From a virus, in IMG/VR virus record IMGVR_UViG_3300030333_006335, positions 1-40,288 of that record: DNA of 40,288 nucleotides. One strand, given 5' to 3'. The notes under the pieces were generated by a model. That model saw only the letters and a program-made list of their open reading frames with translations. It ran no database searches and had not been told where the DNA came from. Positions 29,134-35,111 of the stretch are shown here, in pieces (the stretch's first letter is position 1; every line of letters starts with the position of its first letter). The translations under genes were made by a program, and so were the position numbers.

Positions 29134-29151
29134 ATATCTATATCTATATCT
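29134..29151. repeat. Three ATATCT tandem repeats in AT-rich block
   Basis: Three exact 6-bp units follow each other inside a nearly GC-free stretch (about 29060-29160) directly beside the 11-bp repeat array. An easily melted block adjoining iterons is the usual make-up of an iteron-type origin, but strand opening here is inference. Confidence 0.5.
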
Positions 29152-29160
29152 TCTATATGC

Positions 29161-29215
29161 ATAGCCTAGCTATAGCAAAGCCATAGCTAAGTTATAGCTT
29201 GGCCATAGCTAAGCC
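29161..29215. repeat. Array A: five in-phase 11-bp repeats
   Basis: Five consecutive 11-bp units start at 29161, 29172, 29183, 29194 and 29205, each beginning ATAGC. They read ATAGCCTAGCT, ATAGCAAAGCC, ATAGCTAAGTT, ATAGCTTGGCC and ATAGCTAAGCC. The period is about one helical turn, so bound proteins would sit on one face. A related array lies at 29921-29986 and a related motif inside the initiator gene near 38420. This suggests iterons of an origin or a phased operator. Confidence 0.7.
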
Positions 29216-29216
29216 A

Positions 29217-29559
29217 TAATATATATGAGGTAGTAAAAAATGGTCGCAAAAATGGATGGATCGCACCTTACATGAGAGTGACCCCCCTTCGAACGCGTTT
29301 CGCGTCCGAGAAAACCGTTGAGTACGCGTTTCGCGTGTATGCCTATGCATGAGCAGGCGTGGATGCATGCCTGCATGGAGCCGACGGTGCTAGCAGTTTG
29401 GCTCAACCCCCATTACCGACGACAATGAGCATTTGGTGCTAGGTCAGCCTAATATATCATCGCTAAGTTTGGCCATCACCGACGAGGAGAGCGGTGCTTA
29501 ACCGAGAGGCTAAGGCTTCTCACACAAATCTCGCTTTAGCGAGAAGAAAGGAACAAATC
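29217..29559 (+). other. Structured non-coding leader upstream of the early operon
   Basis: There is no credible gene in these 340 bases, and GC content jumps compared with the block before it. Hairpins visible by eye are ACGCG-TTT-CGCGT twice (29293-29305 and 29324-29336), GCAGGC/GCCTGC (29353-29374), GAGCC/GGCTC (29378-29404), CACCG/CGGTG (29477-29496) and TCTCGC-TTTA-GCGAGA (29529-29544). The last ends beside the ribosome site of the first early gene. The stretch could be a long regulatory 5' leader, a small RNA or part of the origin. The early promoter should lie in or before it but could not be identified. Confidence 0.5.
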
Positions 29560-29808
29560 ATGTTCACAAACGATGTCTTAGAAACACCCTATATCGACGA
29601 GATAGAAACAGAAGCCGTAGATCAGGAATTGCAAACCGTTATTGCCGACGACAATAACAGCGCCGTAGCAATGGAGGTAGCATTGACTGACATAGAACGC
29701 GTAGAGACTGAGGAAGCTTGGCTCAACGCGAAGGACGGTAACCTTGCCCTATGCGAAGAAGACGGCATGAGTTGGGACTCTGAAACAGACGCCTTTCACC
29801 GTCAGTAA
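29560..29808 (+). CDS. Very acidic early protein, 82 aa
   Basis: First gene of the rightward operon. The start is set at 29560 because AAAGGAAC lies 7-8 nt upstream; an in-frame ATG at 29494 has no ribosome site and would run through the leader hairpin. The protein has 23 Asp/Glu against only three Lys/Arg, a net charge near -20, with three Trp/Tyr and no membrane segment. No family is recognised. Small, strongly acidic, first-expressed phage proteins can be DNA mimics (T7 Ocr is the best known case), so an anti-restriction or other DNA-mimic role is possible but unproven. Confidence 0.7.
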   Translation: MFTNDVLETPYIDEIETEAVDQELQTVIADDNNSAVAMEVALTDIERVETEEAWLNAKDGNLALCEEDGMSWDSETDAFHRQ

Positions 29809-29816
29809 AGGCTCAA

Positions 29817-29853
29817 AGTAGCCGATGGAATACACAAGTAACCGTCGGCTACT
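29817..29853 (+). other. 12-bp intercistronic hairpin
   Basis: AGTAGCCGATGG (29817-29828) pairs with CCGTCGGCTACT (29842-29853) with one G-U pair; the loop is 13 nt. It starts 8 nt after the stop of the acidic gene and ends 2 nt before the tRNA-like element. No T-run follows. It may protect or define the 3' end of the first early transcript, or mark a processing site. Confidence 0.5.
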
Positions 29854-29855
29854 AC

Positions 29856-29917
29856 TCCCTAGGCTTGGTGCTACTACGTCGTCGATGTAGTAAGCAGTTC
29901 GACTCTGCTCTAGGGGG
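29856..29917 (+). ncRNA. tRNA-like element lacking a D-stem, 62 nt
   Basis: TCCCTAG (29856-29862) pairs with CTAGGGG (29910-29916) as a 7-bp acceptor stem with one T-G pair; G29917 would be the discriminator. Directly before the 3' strand lies a textbook T-arm: AGCAG, loop TTCGACT, CTGCT (29893-29909), with the G53-C61 closing pair and T54, T55, C56, A58 equivalents. A hairpin TACTAC/GTAGTA (29872-29892) sits where the anticodon arm belongs. Its 7-nt loop TCGTCGA lacks U33. Only nine bases (GCTTGGTGC) stand where the D-arm should be, although they keep a GG. No CCA is encoded. It is not a normal tRNA; it could be a tRNA mimic, a degenerate tRNA or a processing signal. Confidence 0.45.
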
Positions 29918-29920
29918 ACT

Positions 29921-29986
29921 ATGGCTAGGCTATACCGTCGGGATAGCTAAGCCATAGCTAGGCTATAGCGAGGCTATAGCTAGGCT
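29921..29986. repeat. Array B: six in-phase 11-bp repeats
   Basis: Units start at 29921, 29932, 29943, 29954, 29965 and 29976. Five read ATGGCTAGGCT, ATAGCTAAGCC, ATAGCTAGGCT, ATAGCGAGGCT and ATAGCTAGGCT; the second unit (ATACCGTCGGG) is degenerate but in register. One unit is identical to the last unit of array A. The array ends 34 nt before the ATG of the 119-aa gene, so protein binding here could also control that gene. Confidence 0.7.
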
Positions 29987-30020
29987 ATCGAAACAATACC
30001 GACGAGATTGGAAAAATAGA

Positions 30021-30380
30021 ATGAAAGTAAACAACTACAGTGCTAAAGAACAACCTATAGTCGACGATATAGCATCGGCTTTAAAGAAGCAGTTACCCGA
30101 GTTAGTGTCGTCGATACTATCCCCAAAGTGGATTATGGTAACTATCGACGAGGTTACAGTTAACGACGAGAACTACATCGATTCAGAAGTGAAAGCTAGT
30201 CTTCATCACTACGCCGTCGGTGTAGTAGGGAAAGTGGAATTTGCCTTTAGTGCCGACGACCTAATGGGCGACGAAAGGGCTTTGATAACTTGCCCTCGAC
30301 CTCTACTCGAGGTAATAGACCCAACTCAGTTCAAGCTTAGCTTGGACAGTATCGACAACCTAATGACCGAGGAGGATTAA
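30021..30380 (+). CDS. Hypothetical early protein, 119 aa
   Basis: No family is recognised. The protein is acidic overall, with an N-terminal amphipathic helix (DDIASALKKQLPELVSSIL) and a beta-rich centre (KASLHHYAVGVVGKVEFAF). There is no signal or membrane segment. The ribosome site is weak (GATTGGAAA). It follows repeat array B, so its promoter or translation region may overlap the array. Codons here are rich in GAC, TCG and CGA compared with late genes. Confidence 0.65.
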   Translation: MKVNNYSAKEQPIVDDIASALKKQLPELVSSILSPKWIMVTIDEVTVNDENYIDSEVKASLHHYAVGVVGKVEFAFSADDLMGDERALITCPRPLLEVIDPTQFKLSLDSIDNLMTEED

Positions 30381-30384
30381 GAGA

Positions 30385-30498
30385 ATGAAACAGATAAAAC
30401 ACCACCTAATCAGAGCAATAGCGACGGCATTGTTTTACTTAGGTCTAAAAACACTAGCCGTCATAGTAGTATCAACAACCTATAACCGAGGAGTATAG
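30385..30498 (+). CDS. Small single-pass membrane protein, 37 aa
   Basis: ATG at 30385 is preceded by GGAGG 10-12 nt upstream. It encodes MKQIKHHLIRAIATALFY followed by LGLKTLAVIVVS and ends at TAG 30496-30498. Basic N-terminal residues and a hydrophobic stretch of about 18 residues predict one membrane helix, N-terminus inside. The stop overlaps the next gene's ribosome-site cassette. Small membrane proteins of early phage operons often modify host membrane processes; no function can be assigned. Confidence 0.6.
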   Translation: MKQIKHHLIRAIATALFYLGLKTLAVIVVSTTYNRGV

Positions 30499-30499
30499 C

Positions 30500-30862
30500 A
30501 TGAGGATAATCAGCAAAAGCCATTACAAAGGCTTTGAAATAAGCAAAGATATAAATATCTTTGGATTAGAGATAACATTCCACTTAAGCGTCGGAGTAAG
30601 ACCCGAAATAGAGGAAAATAAGCGAGATAATTTAGCATTTTTCGACTTTGATTTTCTCTTTAGGGTCGACAAAGAGGGAATAGGTAGTGAAGAGAACCTT
30701 TGCTATTCCGACCCAATAGAAGACCTAGACGGTAAAACAGGATGTTTTACATGGTTAAACCCCAAGATGAATTATTTCCTCATAAACGTCGAATATGGCT
30801 GTTTAATTGAGGGAGCATCACTAAGTGTCTCTAGTGGAAACAGAGATTTAATAACCCTATAA
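30500..30862 (+). CDS. Hypothetical early protein, 120 aa
   Basis: No family is recognised. A beta-rich soluble protein: strands include GLEITFHLSVGV, LAFFDFDFLFRVD and YFLINVEYGC. It contains three cysteines (in NLCYSD, GKTGCFTW, VEYGCLIE) without metal-site spacing. Start at 30500 follows the cassette CGAGGAGTATAGCATGA shared with neighbouring genes, which fixes the start. It belongs to the run of unknown early genes. Confidence 0.7.
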   Translation: MRIISKSHYKGFEISKDINIFGLEITFHLSVGVRPEIEENKRDNLAFFDFDFLFRVDKEGIGSEENLCYSDPIEDLDGKTGCFTWLNPKMNYFLINVEYGCLIEGASLSVSSGNRDLITL

Positions 30863-30876
30863 CTGAGGAGTATAGC

Positions 30877-31251
30877 ATGAATAACCATAATAAAAACATA
30901 TTCTTTACACCAACAGAAGAACACTTTAGTAAAGAGCAAGTAAACGGAATTGATAAGTTTATGTCAGAACCAATAGTGAAGGGATTGGTGCAAGTAGTCG
31001 GCGGACACTTTGACGGATTAACCTACGAATATGAGTCGGATATTATACTTAATCCTACTTGGTTTGACTTACTTAGCATAGCTAAGCAACAGAGCCATTG
31101 GACAGAAGACACTCACCATGTCTTCTTAGAAACCTTCGAGGTTCTTGACGCTTGTAAGTATATAAAAGCTAGCGAACTAGGACTTAGTATCGACGAGTCT
31201 AGCGAGAGAAAGCAAAAAATAAGCTTAGTCTCTCTATTCTTGGGCAGTTAA
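30877..31251 (+). CDS. Hypothetical early protein, 124 aa
   Basis: No family is recognised. A soluble, mildly acidic protein with mixed helix and strand: VKGLVQVVGGHFDGLTYEY is followed by a helical segment (WFDLLSIAKQQSHWTED). The start is fixed by the TGAGGAGTATAGCATGA cassette. Within the gene, 31078-31088 reads ATAGCTAAGCA, one base away from the 11-bp repeat consensus, which may be chance. Confidence 0.7.
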   Translation: MNNHNKNIFFTPTEEHFSKEQVNGIDKFMSEPIVKGLVQVVGGHFDGLTYEYESDIILNPTWFDLLSIAKQQSHWTEDTHHVFLETFEVLDACKYIKASELGLSIDESSERKQKISLVSLFLGS

Positions 31252-31279
31252 TAAACAACTATAAGCAAGGAGTATAGAA

Positions 31280-31432
31280 ATGGTAGACCAATTAGACAAA
31301 ATAAGCTTGAGGTATGGAGTTAGCCCTAAGTGTAAAAAACACTTAAAAAAGGCTCATGCTAGAGCAAAAAGAAGAGAGGGTAAAAAACTTTTACCCTCTA
31401 GCTACAATCGATATAAAGGATGGGTAGCTTAA
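31280..31432 (+). CDS. Small basic protein, 50 aa
   Basis: ATG at 31280 follows AAGGAGTATAGAA and the gene ends with TAA 31430-31432. The peptide begins MVDQLDKISLRYGVSPKCKK. It then has a long Lys/Arg-rich central helix (HLKKAHARAKRREGKK) and ends YKGWVA. Net charge is strongly positive, consistent with RNA or DNA binding. No recognised family. Confidence 0.6.
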   Translation: MVDQLDKISLRYGVSPKCKKHLKKAHARAKRREGKKLLPSSYNRYKGWVA

Positions 31433-31435
31433 CCC

Positions 31436-31521
31436 TATAACTGAGGAGAATAGAGGGCAAAGGCCAAAAGATTTGAAAGTAAAACCAAACCTAGCATTTA
31501 AAAAAATGCTTTAAATGCTAG
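31436..31521 (+). other. Orphan ribosome-site cassette and 12-bp hairpin
   Basis: ACTGAGGAGAATAGAG (31440-31454) is the cassette that precedes neighbouring early genes, but no start codon or open frame follows. A gene may have been lost here. Further on, CTAGCATTTAAA (31491-31502) pairs perfectly with TTTAAATGCTAG (31510-31521). An AAATGCT segment in the loop can pair with AGCATTT instead, so two folds compete. The next gene's strong ribosome site follows 20 nt later. Confidence 0.45.
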
Positions 31522-31552
31522 AATAACCAACAAAAGTCCATAGGAGGAAACT

Positions 31553-31792
31553 ATGATAGACAACATAAAAAACCACAATGGGAATATAATTCCCAACTTG
31601 AAAGTGCAAAATGATACTATAGTATCATATGATACTGAAGTTGCGATAATAGACCACAAATCGAGGACAATTAAGGCGCATAAGTGGTATTCACAGACTA
31701 CCACTAGACACATAAAAGCCGTTGCTGAACTATACAATGGATATGCTATTGTCGTCGTTAATAAAAAAGATAAAAGCGGATGGAGGAAATAA
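31553..31792 (+). CDS. Hypothetical early protein, 79 aa
   Basis: ATG 31553 is preceded by a strong TAGGAGGAAACT ribosome site. The central pattern WYSQTTTRHIKAVAELYNGY resembles small phage proteins of the DUF8033 kind (TT+xHIxxF), but the match is uncertain. Mixed alpha/beta, soluble, Lys-rich C-terminus (NKKDKSGWRK). It shares a TAATG overlap with the following membrane peptide, implying coupled translation. Confidence 0.68.
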   Translation: MIDNIKNHNGNIIPNLKVQNDTIVSYDTEVAIIDHKSRTIKAHKWYSQTTTRHIKAVAELYNGYAIVVVNKKDKSGWRK

Positions 31793-31920
31793 TGAGGGTA
31801 TTTAATAAGATAATGGATTTTATAGAATACTACGCGATCCAAAAGAACGACGAGTTTTTATTACTTGTAGTAGCATGGATGGCATTGGGACTAGTAGTTA
31901 AATTAATTATTAGCATATGA
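31792..31920 (+). CDS. Small membrane protein, 42 aa
   Basis: ATG 31792 overlaps the previous stop; TGA is at 31918-31920. The sequence starts MRVFNKIMDFIEYYAIQKND and continues with the hydrophobic stretch FLLLVVAWMALGLVVKLII, one predicted membrane helix. The ribosome site GGAGGAAA lies within the upstream gene's last codons. The stop lies in a large intercistronic hairpin. A holin-like role is possible for any small phage membrane protein, but only one helix and an early location make it doubtful. Confidence 0.6.
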   Translation: MRVFNKIMDFIEYYAIQKNDEFLLLVVAWMALGLVVKLIISI

Positions 31921-31948
31921 AATGCAAATGAATATGCTAATAATTAAT
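31902..31948 (+). other. 17-bp intercistronic hairpin with GAA...TGA loop
   Basis: ATTAATTATTAGCATAT pairs perfectly with ATATGCTAATAATTAAT; the 13-nt loop is GAAATGCAAATGA. The stem includes the end of the membrane-protein gene and the TGA stop runs into the loop. No T-tract follows. It belongs with the hairpins at 34699 and 35438, which have unrelated stems but the same loop ends. Confidence 0.7.
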
Positions 31949-32013
31949 AATAAACAACAAACGGCAAACCGAACAATCGGCAAGCCACAACAACAAACAG
32001 GAGGAACTTGTTT

Positions 32014-33273
32014 ATGAATTGGAACAGAAGTGAACTGTGGGAAATGGCCACAAAAGAACTGAGAAACCATTGTCGGAGACAATGTAAAGCAGTTGGAATT
32101 GGGAGAACTTGGGTCAATACTGCCTCTAAAGCCGTCAAGGTAGAGTTTTTATTGATGGATGAGCAGGCGCAGAGAGAGTTTGATGGTTTTACCATCCCGG
32201 AGAGAGAAGATGATAACCGAGAGGAATCAAAAGTAAAAATGACCTTTAAACCTCAGAAAAGTAGTGGTGAAGACGGCCTAACCGACATGCTAGCTACTTT
32301 AGTGTCGGATAGAATCGGCGGTAATGTTGAGGGGATTATAAAGGACTCTGTAAGGGAAGTCAAAGCTAGCATGCTAGAACAGTTTAACGACGAAACGGCA
32401 AAAACAAAGCAATATGTCGACGGTGCTATTGCTACCCTCAGAAAACCGGTTCAAGTTCACATAGATGGTGTACCGGCTACCACAATCGAGGATATGACCC
32501 ACGAGGCATTTCCGGAAGTTTTAGAGTGCTTAAAACATTTCGGAAGAGTATGGCTTTGTGGCCCTTCGGGAACCGGTAAGTCGTTCATCTTAGAACAATG
32601 TGCTAAAGCTCTCGGTTATAGCAAAGAACGAGGCAATTATGAGTATGTTAAGGGCGGAGCAGGCGTGACAGAGTCACATTTGACAGGGAGAATGACATTT
32701 GACGGCGAATTTATAGATGGGGCGGTATCTAGAGCATTCAGGAATGGTAATTTCCTATGCTTAGACGAATTTGACGGCTTCGATGCAAACTGTGGTCTAG
32801 TGTTTAATAGTGTGTTTGATAACCAAGGCATTTTAGCAACACCAAATGACAGAGAGCATCCGATAGTGCTAAAGAGTGACGGTTTTATGGTGGGTGTAGC
32901 ATCAAATACTTGGGGTGATGGACAAGATTTTAACTATGTAGGTAGGGGTCAATTAGACTTGGCGACTCTAGACCGCCTAAACCTACAGAAGTTCGAAATC
33001 GACTATGACAAGAACATAGAGAGAGCCTTAGCCGGGGACTACATAGACATGGCGAACATGTTATGGGATTTGCGGAGTAGGACGTTCTCCAATAGTGTTA
33101 GCAGAGTAATTAGCACAAGGCTTTTTATCGACGGTCAAAAATGGCGCAAACTGAAGAAGAGCAATGCTGATATACTTGATAAGATTACTGTGAATTGGAC
33201 TAAGGAAGAGCGTAGTAAGGTTAACGTCAAGGAACTTAAAAGTATGCATAGGTCAACAGGAAGGAGTATATAA
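32014..33273 (+). CDS. MoxR/CobS-like AAA+ ATPase, 419 aa
   Basis: A single AAA+ module. Walker A is GPSGTGKS (residues 183-190) and Walker B is LCLDEFD (248-254). A sensor-1-like asparagine lies in GVASNTWG and a probable arginine finger in RGQLDLATLDR. The architecture fits the MoxR/CobS (AAA_5) group, which remodel partner proteins together with VWA-domain proteins. The first 60 residues are helical and basic (ATKELRNHCRRQCKAVGIG), and a helical linker follows at 95-145. ATG 32014 is chosen because AGGAGG lies 9-10 nt upstream; a TTG two codons earlier is too close. Its stop overlaps the partner gene's start. No cobalamin genes are present, so cobalt insertion is unlikely. Confidence 0.88.
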   Translation: MNWNRSELWEMATKELRNHCRRQCKAVGIGRTWVNTASKAVKVEFLLMDEQAQREFDGFTIPEREDDNREESKVKMTFKPQKSSGEDGLTDMLATLVSDRIGGNVEGIIKDSVREVKASMLEQFNDETAKTKQYVDGAIATLRKPVQVHIDGVPATTIEDMTHEAFPEVLECLKHFGRVWLCGPSGTGKSFILEQCAKALGYSKERGNYEYVKGGAGVTESHLTGRMTFDGEFIDGAVSRAFRNGNFLCLDEFDGFDANCGLVFNSVFDNQGILATPNDREHPIVLKSDGFMVGVASNTWGDGQDFNYVGRGQLDLATLDRLNLQKFEIDYDKNIERALAGDYIDMANMLWDLRSRTFSNSVSRVISTRLFIDGQKWRKLKKSNADILDKITVNWTKEERSKVNVKELKSMHRSTGRSI

Positions 33274-34172
33274 TGGTCGACTATAAAAACATAGTTAAAC
33301 CTAAAATCATTACTGACGAAAATGGCTCAAATAGCCATGCGGTGGTACACTTTACAGATATGAGGGAGGTGCTAGAATGTATTGAAGACGGAGATTACCA
33401 TAACGACGACAATGGTGAACCCGGGTCTGACCGGTATGAATTTACCTATGGTAAAACCATTGTTGGCCGGGATGTGCTAAATAAACATCTTCGTATGGGA
33501 AAGACCGCTGATAAGTTCATCAAACAGTACCATAAGCAGAGGGCTATGCTAGAACGTAAAGCCGGAATAAAACAGTTTTTGGGACGCGGATTATCCTGTA
33601 AGCGAAGAAGAGTATACTGTGATAGTGGCGACGACTTAAGTATGTCGAGATTAATGGGTGGTAGTGACAATTATTGGTCTACGACGGTAAGGGAGTCTCA
33701 GCGTGCTAATATCCGAATAGGTATGAACATGGCTATATCATGGCAACATAAAGAAGACGACTTTATTAGGCTTGGTGCTAGTTTGGCGGTAATATCGGAT
33801 ATATTAACAAAGTTGGGGTATGCGGTAGAAGTGATATGCTACAATTTTGTAAGATATAGCGGAAAGCATGATTGGAGATATTTCGGAATGTCGATACCGA
33901 TAAAGATGCCTAATGAACCACTAGACATACATAGGCTATTAACAGGTGGAATACAGGGATTATTCAGAGATAAATGTTTCGGACTTATGAAAAAAGCTTG
34001 GAAATTTGGCTATGGACTTGGCCAACAAACAAAAACGACGGAATTGTATAAAAAAGAACTTCAATTAATTCATGTGGTCGAACAAGATATGTGTAACACA
34101 GATGAACAAGCGGTTGACGGCCTAAGTGAAATGATGCAGAAGTTATCAGATAAGCCGGTATGGATGAAGTAG
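33273..34172 (+). CDS. Putative degenerate VWA-like partner of the AAA+ ATPase, 299 aa
   Basis: Start overlaps the ATPase stop (TATAATGG) with AAGGAGTA upstream, so the two proteins are made together. The first 100 residues are acidic then basic. From about residue 135, the order IRIGMNMAIS, RLGASLAVISDILTKLGY and AVEVICYNFVRYS follows the beta-helix-beta order of a VWA domain. However, no DxSxS metal site is seen at the first strand, so the metal-ion-dependent adhesion site is missing or altered. CobT and other MoxR partners carry VWA domains, which makes the pairing sensible. The VWA call is by pattern only; the protein could equally be a new family. Confidence 0.65.
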   Translation: MVDYKNIVKPKIITDENGSNSHAVVHFTDMREVLECIEDGDYHNDDNGEPGSDRYEFTYGKTIVGRDVLNKHLRMGKTADKFIKQYHKQRAMLERKAGIKQFLGRGLSCKRRRVYCDSGDDLSMSRLMGGSDNYWSTTVRESQRANIRIGMNMAISWQHKEDDFIRLGASLAVISDILTKLGYAVEVICYNFVRYSGKHDWRYFGMSIPIKMPNEPLDIHRLLTGGIQGLFRDKCFGLMKKAWKFGYGLGQQTKTTELYKKELQLIHVVEQDMCNTDEQAVDGLSEMMQKLSDKPVWMK

Positions 34173-34180
34173 CACCATGC

Positions 34181-34223
34181 TTATATTTATATCTAGGATC
34201 TATAGATCCTATTATAAATATAA
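34181..34223 (+). other. Long bulged hairpin after the VWA-like gene
   Basis: TTATATTTATA (34181-34191) pairs with TATAAATATAA (34213-34223), and inside it TAGGATC pairs with GATCCTA around a TATA loop; a 2:1 bulge separates the helices. The hairpin is bracketed by near-repeats AGCACCATGC and AGCACCAGATGC. No T-run follows. It occupies most of the 98-bp gap before the next gene. Confidence 0.6.
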
Positions 34224-34270
34224 AATTATAAATAATAGCACCAGATGCTAAAACCAGAAAAGGAGTTAAA

Positions 34271-34699
34271 GTGAAAAGAAAACACAAAAGAATAGAAATG
34301 ATATATCCCCCGGAATATTATCTAAAAAGAATGAGTTCAGAAAAAGAAATGCCCGAGTCGGTAGAATTTAACGATGATGGACTTAGGTGTATAATCATAC
34401 CGGATGATAGGCAGTCGCTCATGGCCATGATTACAATAGGCATATATTGGCAGTTTGAAAGATGGTTCCATAAGCACGCTGACGGCGGAGATTCTATTAT
34501 TGTAGGTAAGAGTAAGGATTGGAACACAAAACGCCGTAAAGGGGCATTATACGCCTTTGCATGCTCAATGAAAGATGGGGATGCAGGCATAGTTATGCAT
34601 AAGTTTCCAAATTTCTTTAAAAATAAAGATAAAATAGCGGAAATGATTAGTGTAATGGCATCAACAATTAACGGCCAAGTAGTAGAGGAGGAGGAATAA
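34271..34699 (+). CDS. Hypothetical early protein, 142 aa (GTG start)
   Basis: The start is GTG 34271, with AAGGAG 7-8 nt upstream. The N-terminus is basic (MKRKHKRIEMIYPPEYYLKR). A central segment (IIPDDRQSLMAMITIGIYWQFERWFH) is hydrophobic but with charged ends, suggesting a buried helix rather than a membrane span. The C-terminus is acidic (VVEEEE). No family is recognised. Confidence 0.65.
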   Translation: MKRKHKRIEMIYPPEYYLKRMSSEKEMPESVEFNDDGLRCIIIPDDRQSLMAMITIGIYWQFERWFHKHADGGDSIIVGKSKDWNTKRRKGALYAFACSMKDGDAGIVMHKFPNFFKNKDKIAEMISVMASTINGQVVEEEE

Positions 34700-34744
34700 T
34701 TATTTATTATTGTATGAATATATATGAATACAATAATAAATAAT
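34699..34744 (+). other. 17-bp intercistronic hairpin with GAA...TGA loop
   Basis: ATTATTTATTATTGTAT pairs perfectly with ATACAATAATAAATAAT; the 12-nt loop is GAATATATATGA. It begins on the last base of the preceding stop codon and ends 9 nt before the chosen start of the next gene. No U-tract typical of a terminator follows. Confidence 0.72.
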
Positions 34745-34753
34745 AAAAGAAAT

Positions 34754-35092
34754 ATGGATGAAAAATTAAAATACAGATATGACGTAGCAATGGAGTTCCT
34801 TTTTGAGGAGATACAAAATAATTATGATAAATGGTGTGAACATTGTGGACACAAGAGTAAGGCACTTGATTTAAAAATCAAACCGGGTCGAAAGTTTGAT
34901 AGAATCATGGATGGTTCCTCCGCTTGGGGGTTCGTCGCTAAGGTAGAGGGTGAGCATAAAGGCTTGCCTTATAAGGTAGGTGATGTATTTAAGCCTGCTA
35001 CTTGGCGACAACCTGCCAAGCATGTCCGGGGGAATATATTTAACTATGAAAAAAATTGGTTCCGTTGGACAGGGCCACATTACTTAAAATAA
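34754..35092 (+). CDS. Hypothetical early protein with CxxC, 112 aa
   Basis: ATG 34754 is preferred. An in-frame ATG at 34724 lies inside the hairpin and would add MNTIINNKRN, and neither has a clear ribosome site. The sequence has a helical start (YDVAMEFLFEEIQNNYDKW), a WCEHCGHKSK pair of cysteines that could be half of a zinc site, and a basic beta-rich C-terminus (VGDVFKPATWRQPAKHVRG). No family is recognised. Confidence 0.65.
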   Translation: MDEKLKYRYDVAMEFLFEEIQNNYDKWCEHCGHKSKALDLKIKPGRKFDRIMDGSSAWGFVAKVEGEHKGLPYKVGDVFKPATWRQPAKHVRGNIFNYEKNWFRWTGPHYLK

Positions 35093-35111
35093 TAAGGAGG
35101 GAATTAGCATA

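Noticed and set aside
29209-29406. Minus-strand open frame of 65 codons in the control region
   Set aside because: No ribosome site, runs across array A and leader hairpins, and the sequence is low-complexity Cys/His-rich without a pattern.
29856-29917. Ordinary tRNA gene
   Set aside because: No D-stem, no U33 and no encoded CCA; only the acceptor stem and T-arm are canonical.
29161-29986. CRISPR-like array
   Set aside because: Repeats are 11 bp, directly adjacent and without spacers.
31498-31842. Minus-strand hydrophobic open frame of 114 codons
   Set aside because: It is antisense to two plus-strand genes that have strong ribosome sites and coupled starts; hydrophobicity is an artefact of the opposite strand.
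31792-31920. Holin
   Set aside because: Only one membrane helix and an early-operon location; no endolysin beside it.
32014-34172. Cobaltochelatase CobS/CobT in the literal sense
   Set aside because: Only the ATPase type matches; no cobalamin genes, and the partner lacks a VWA metal site.
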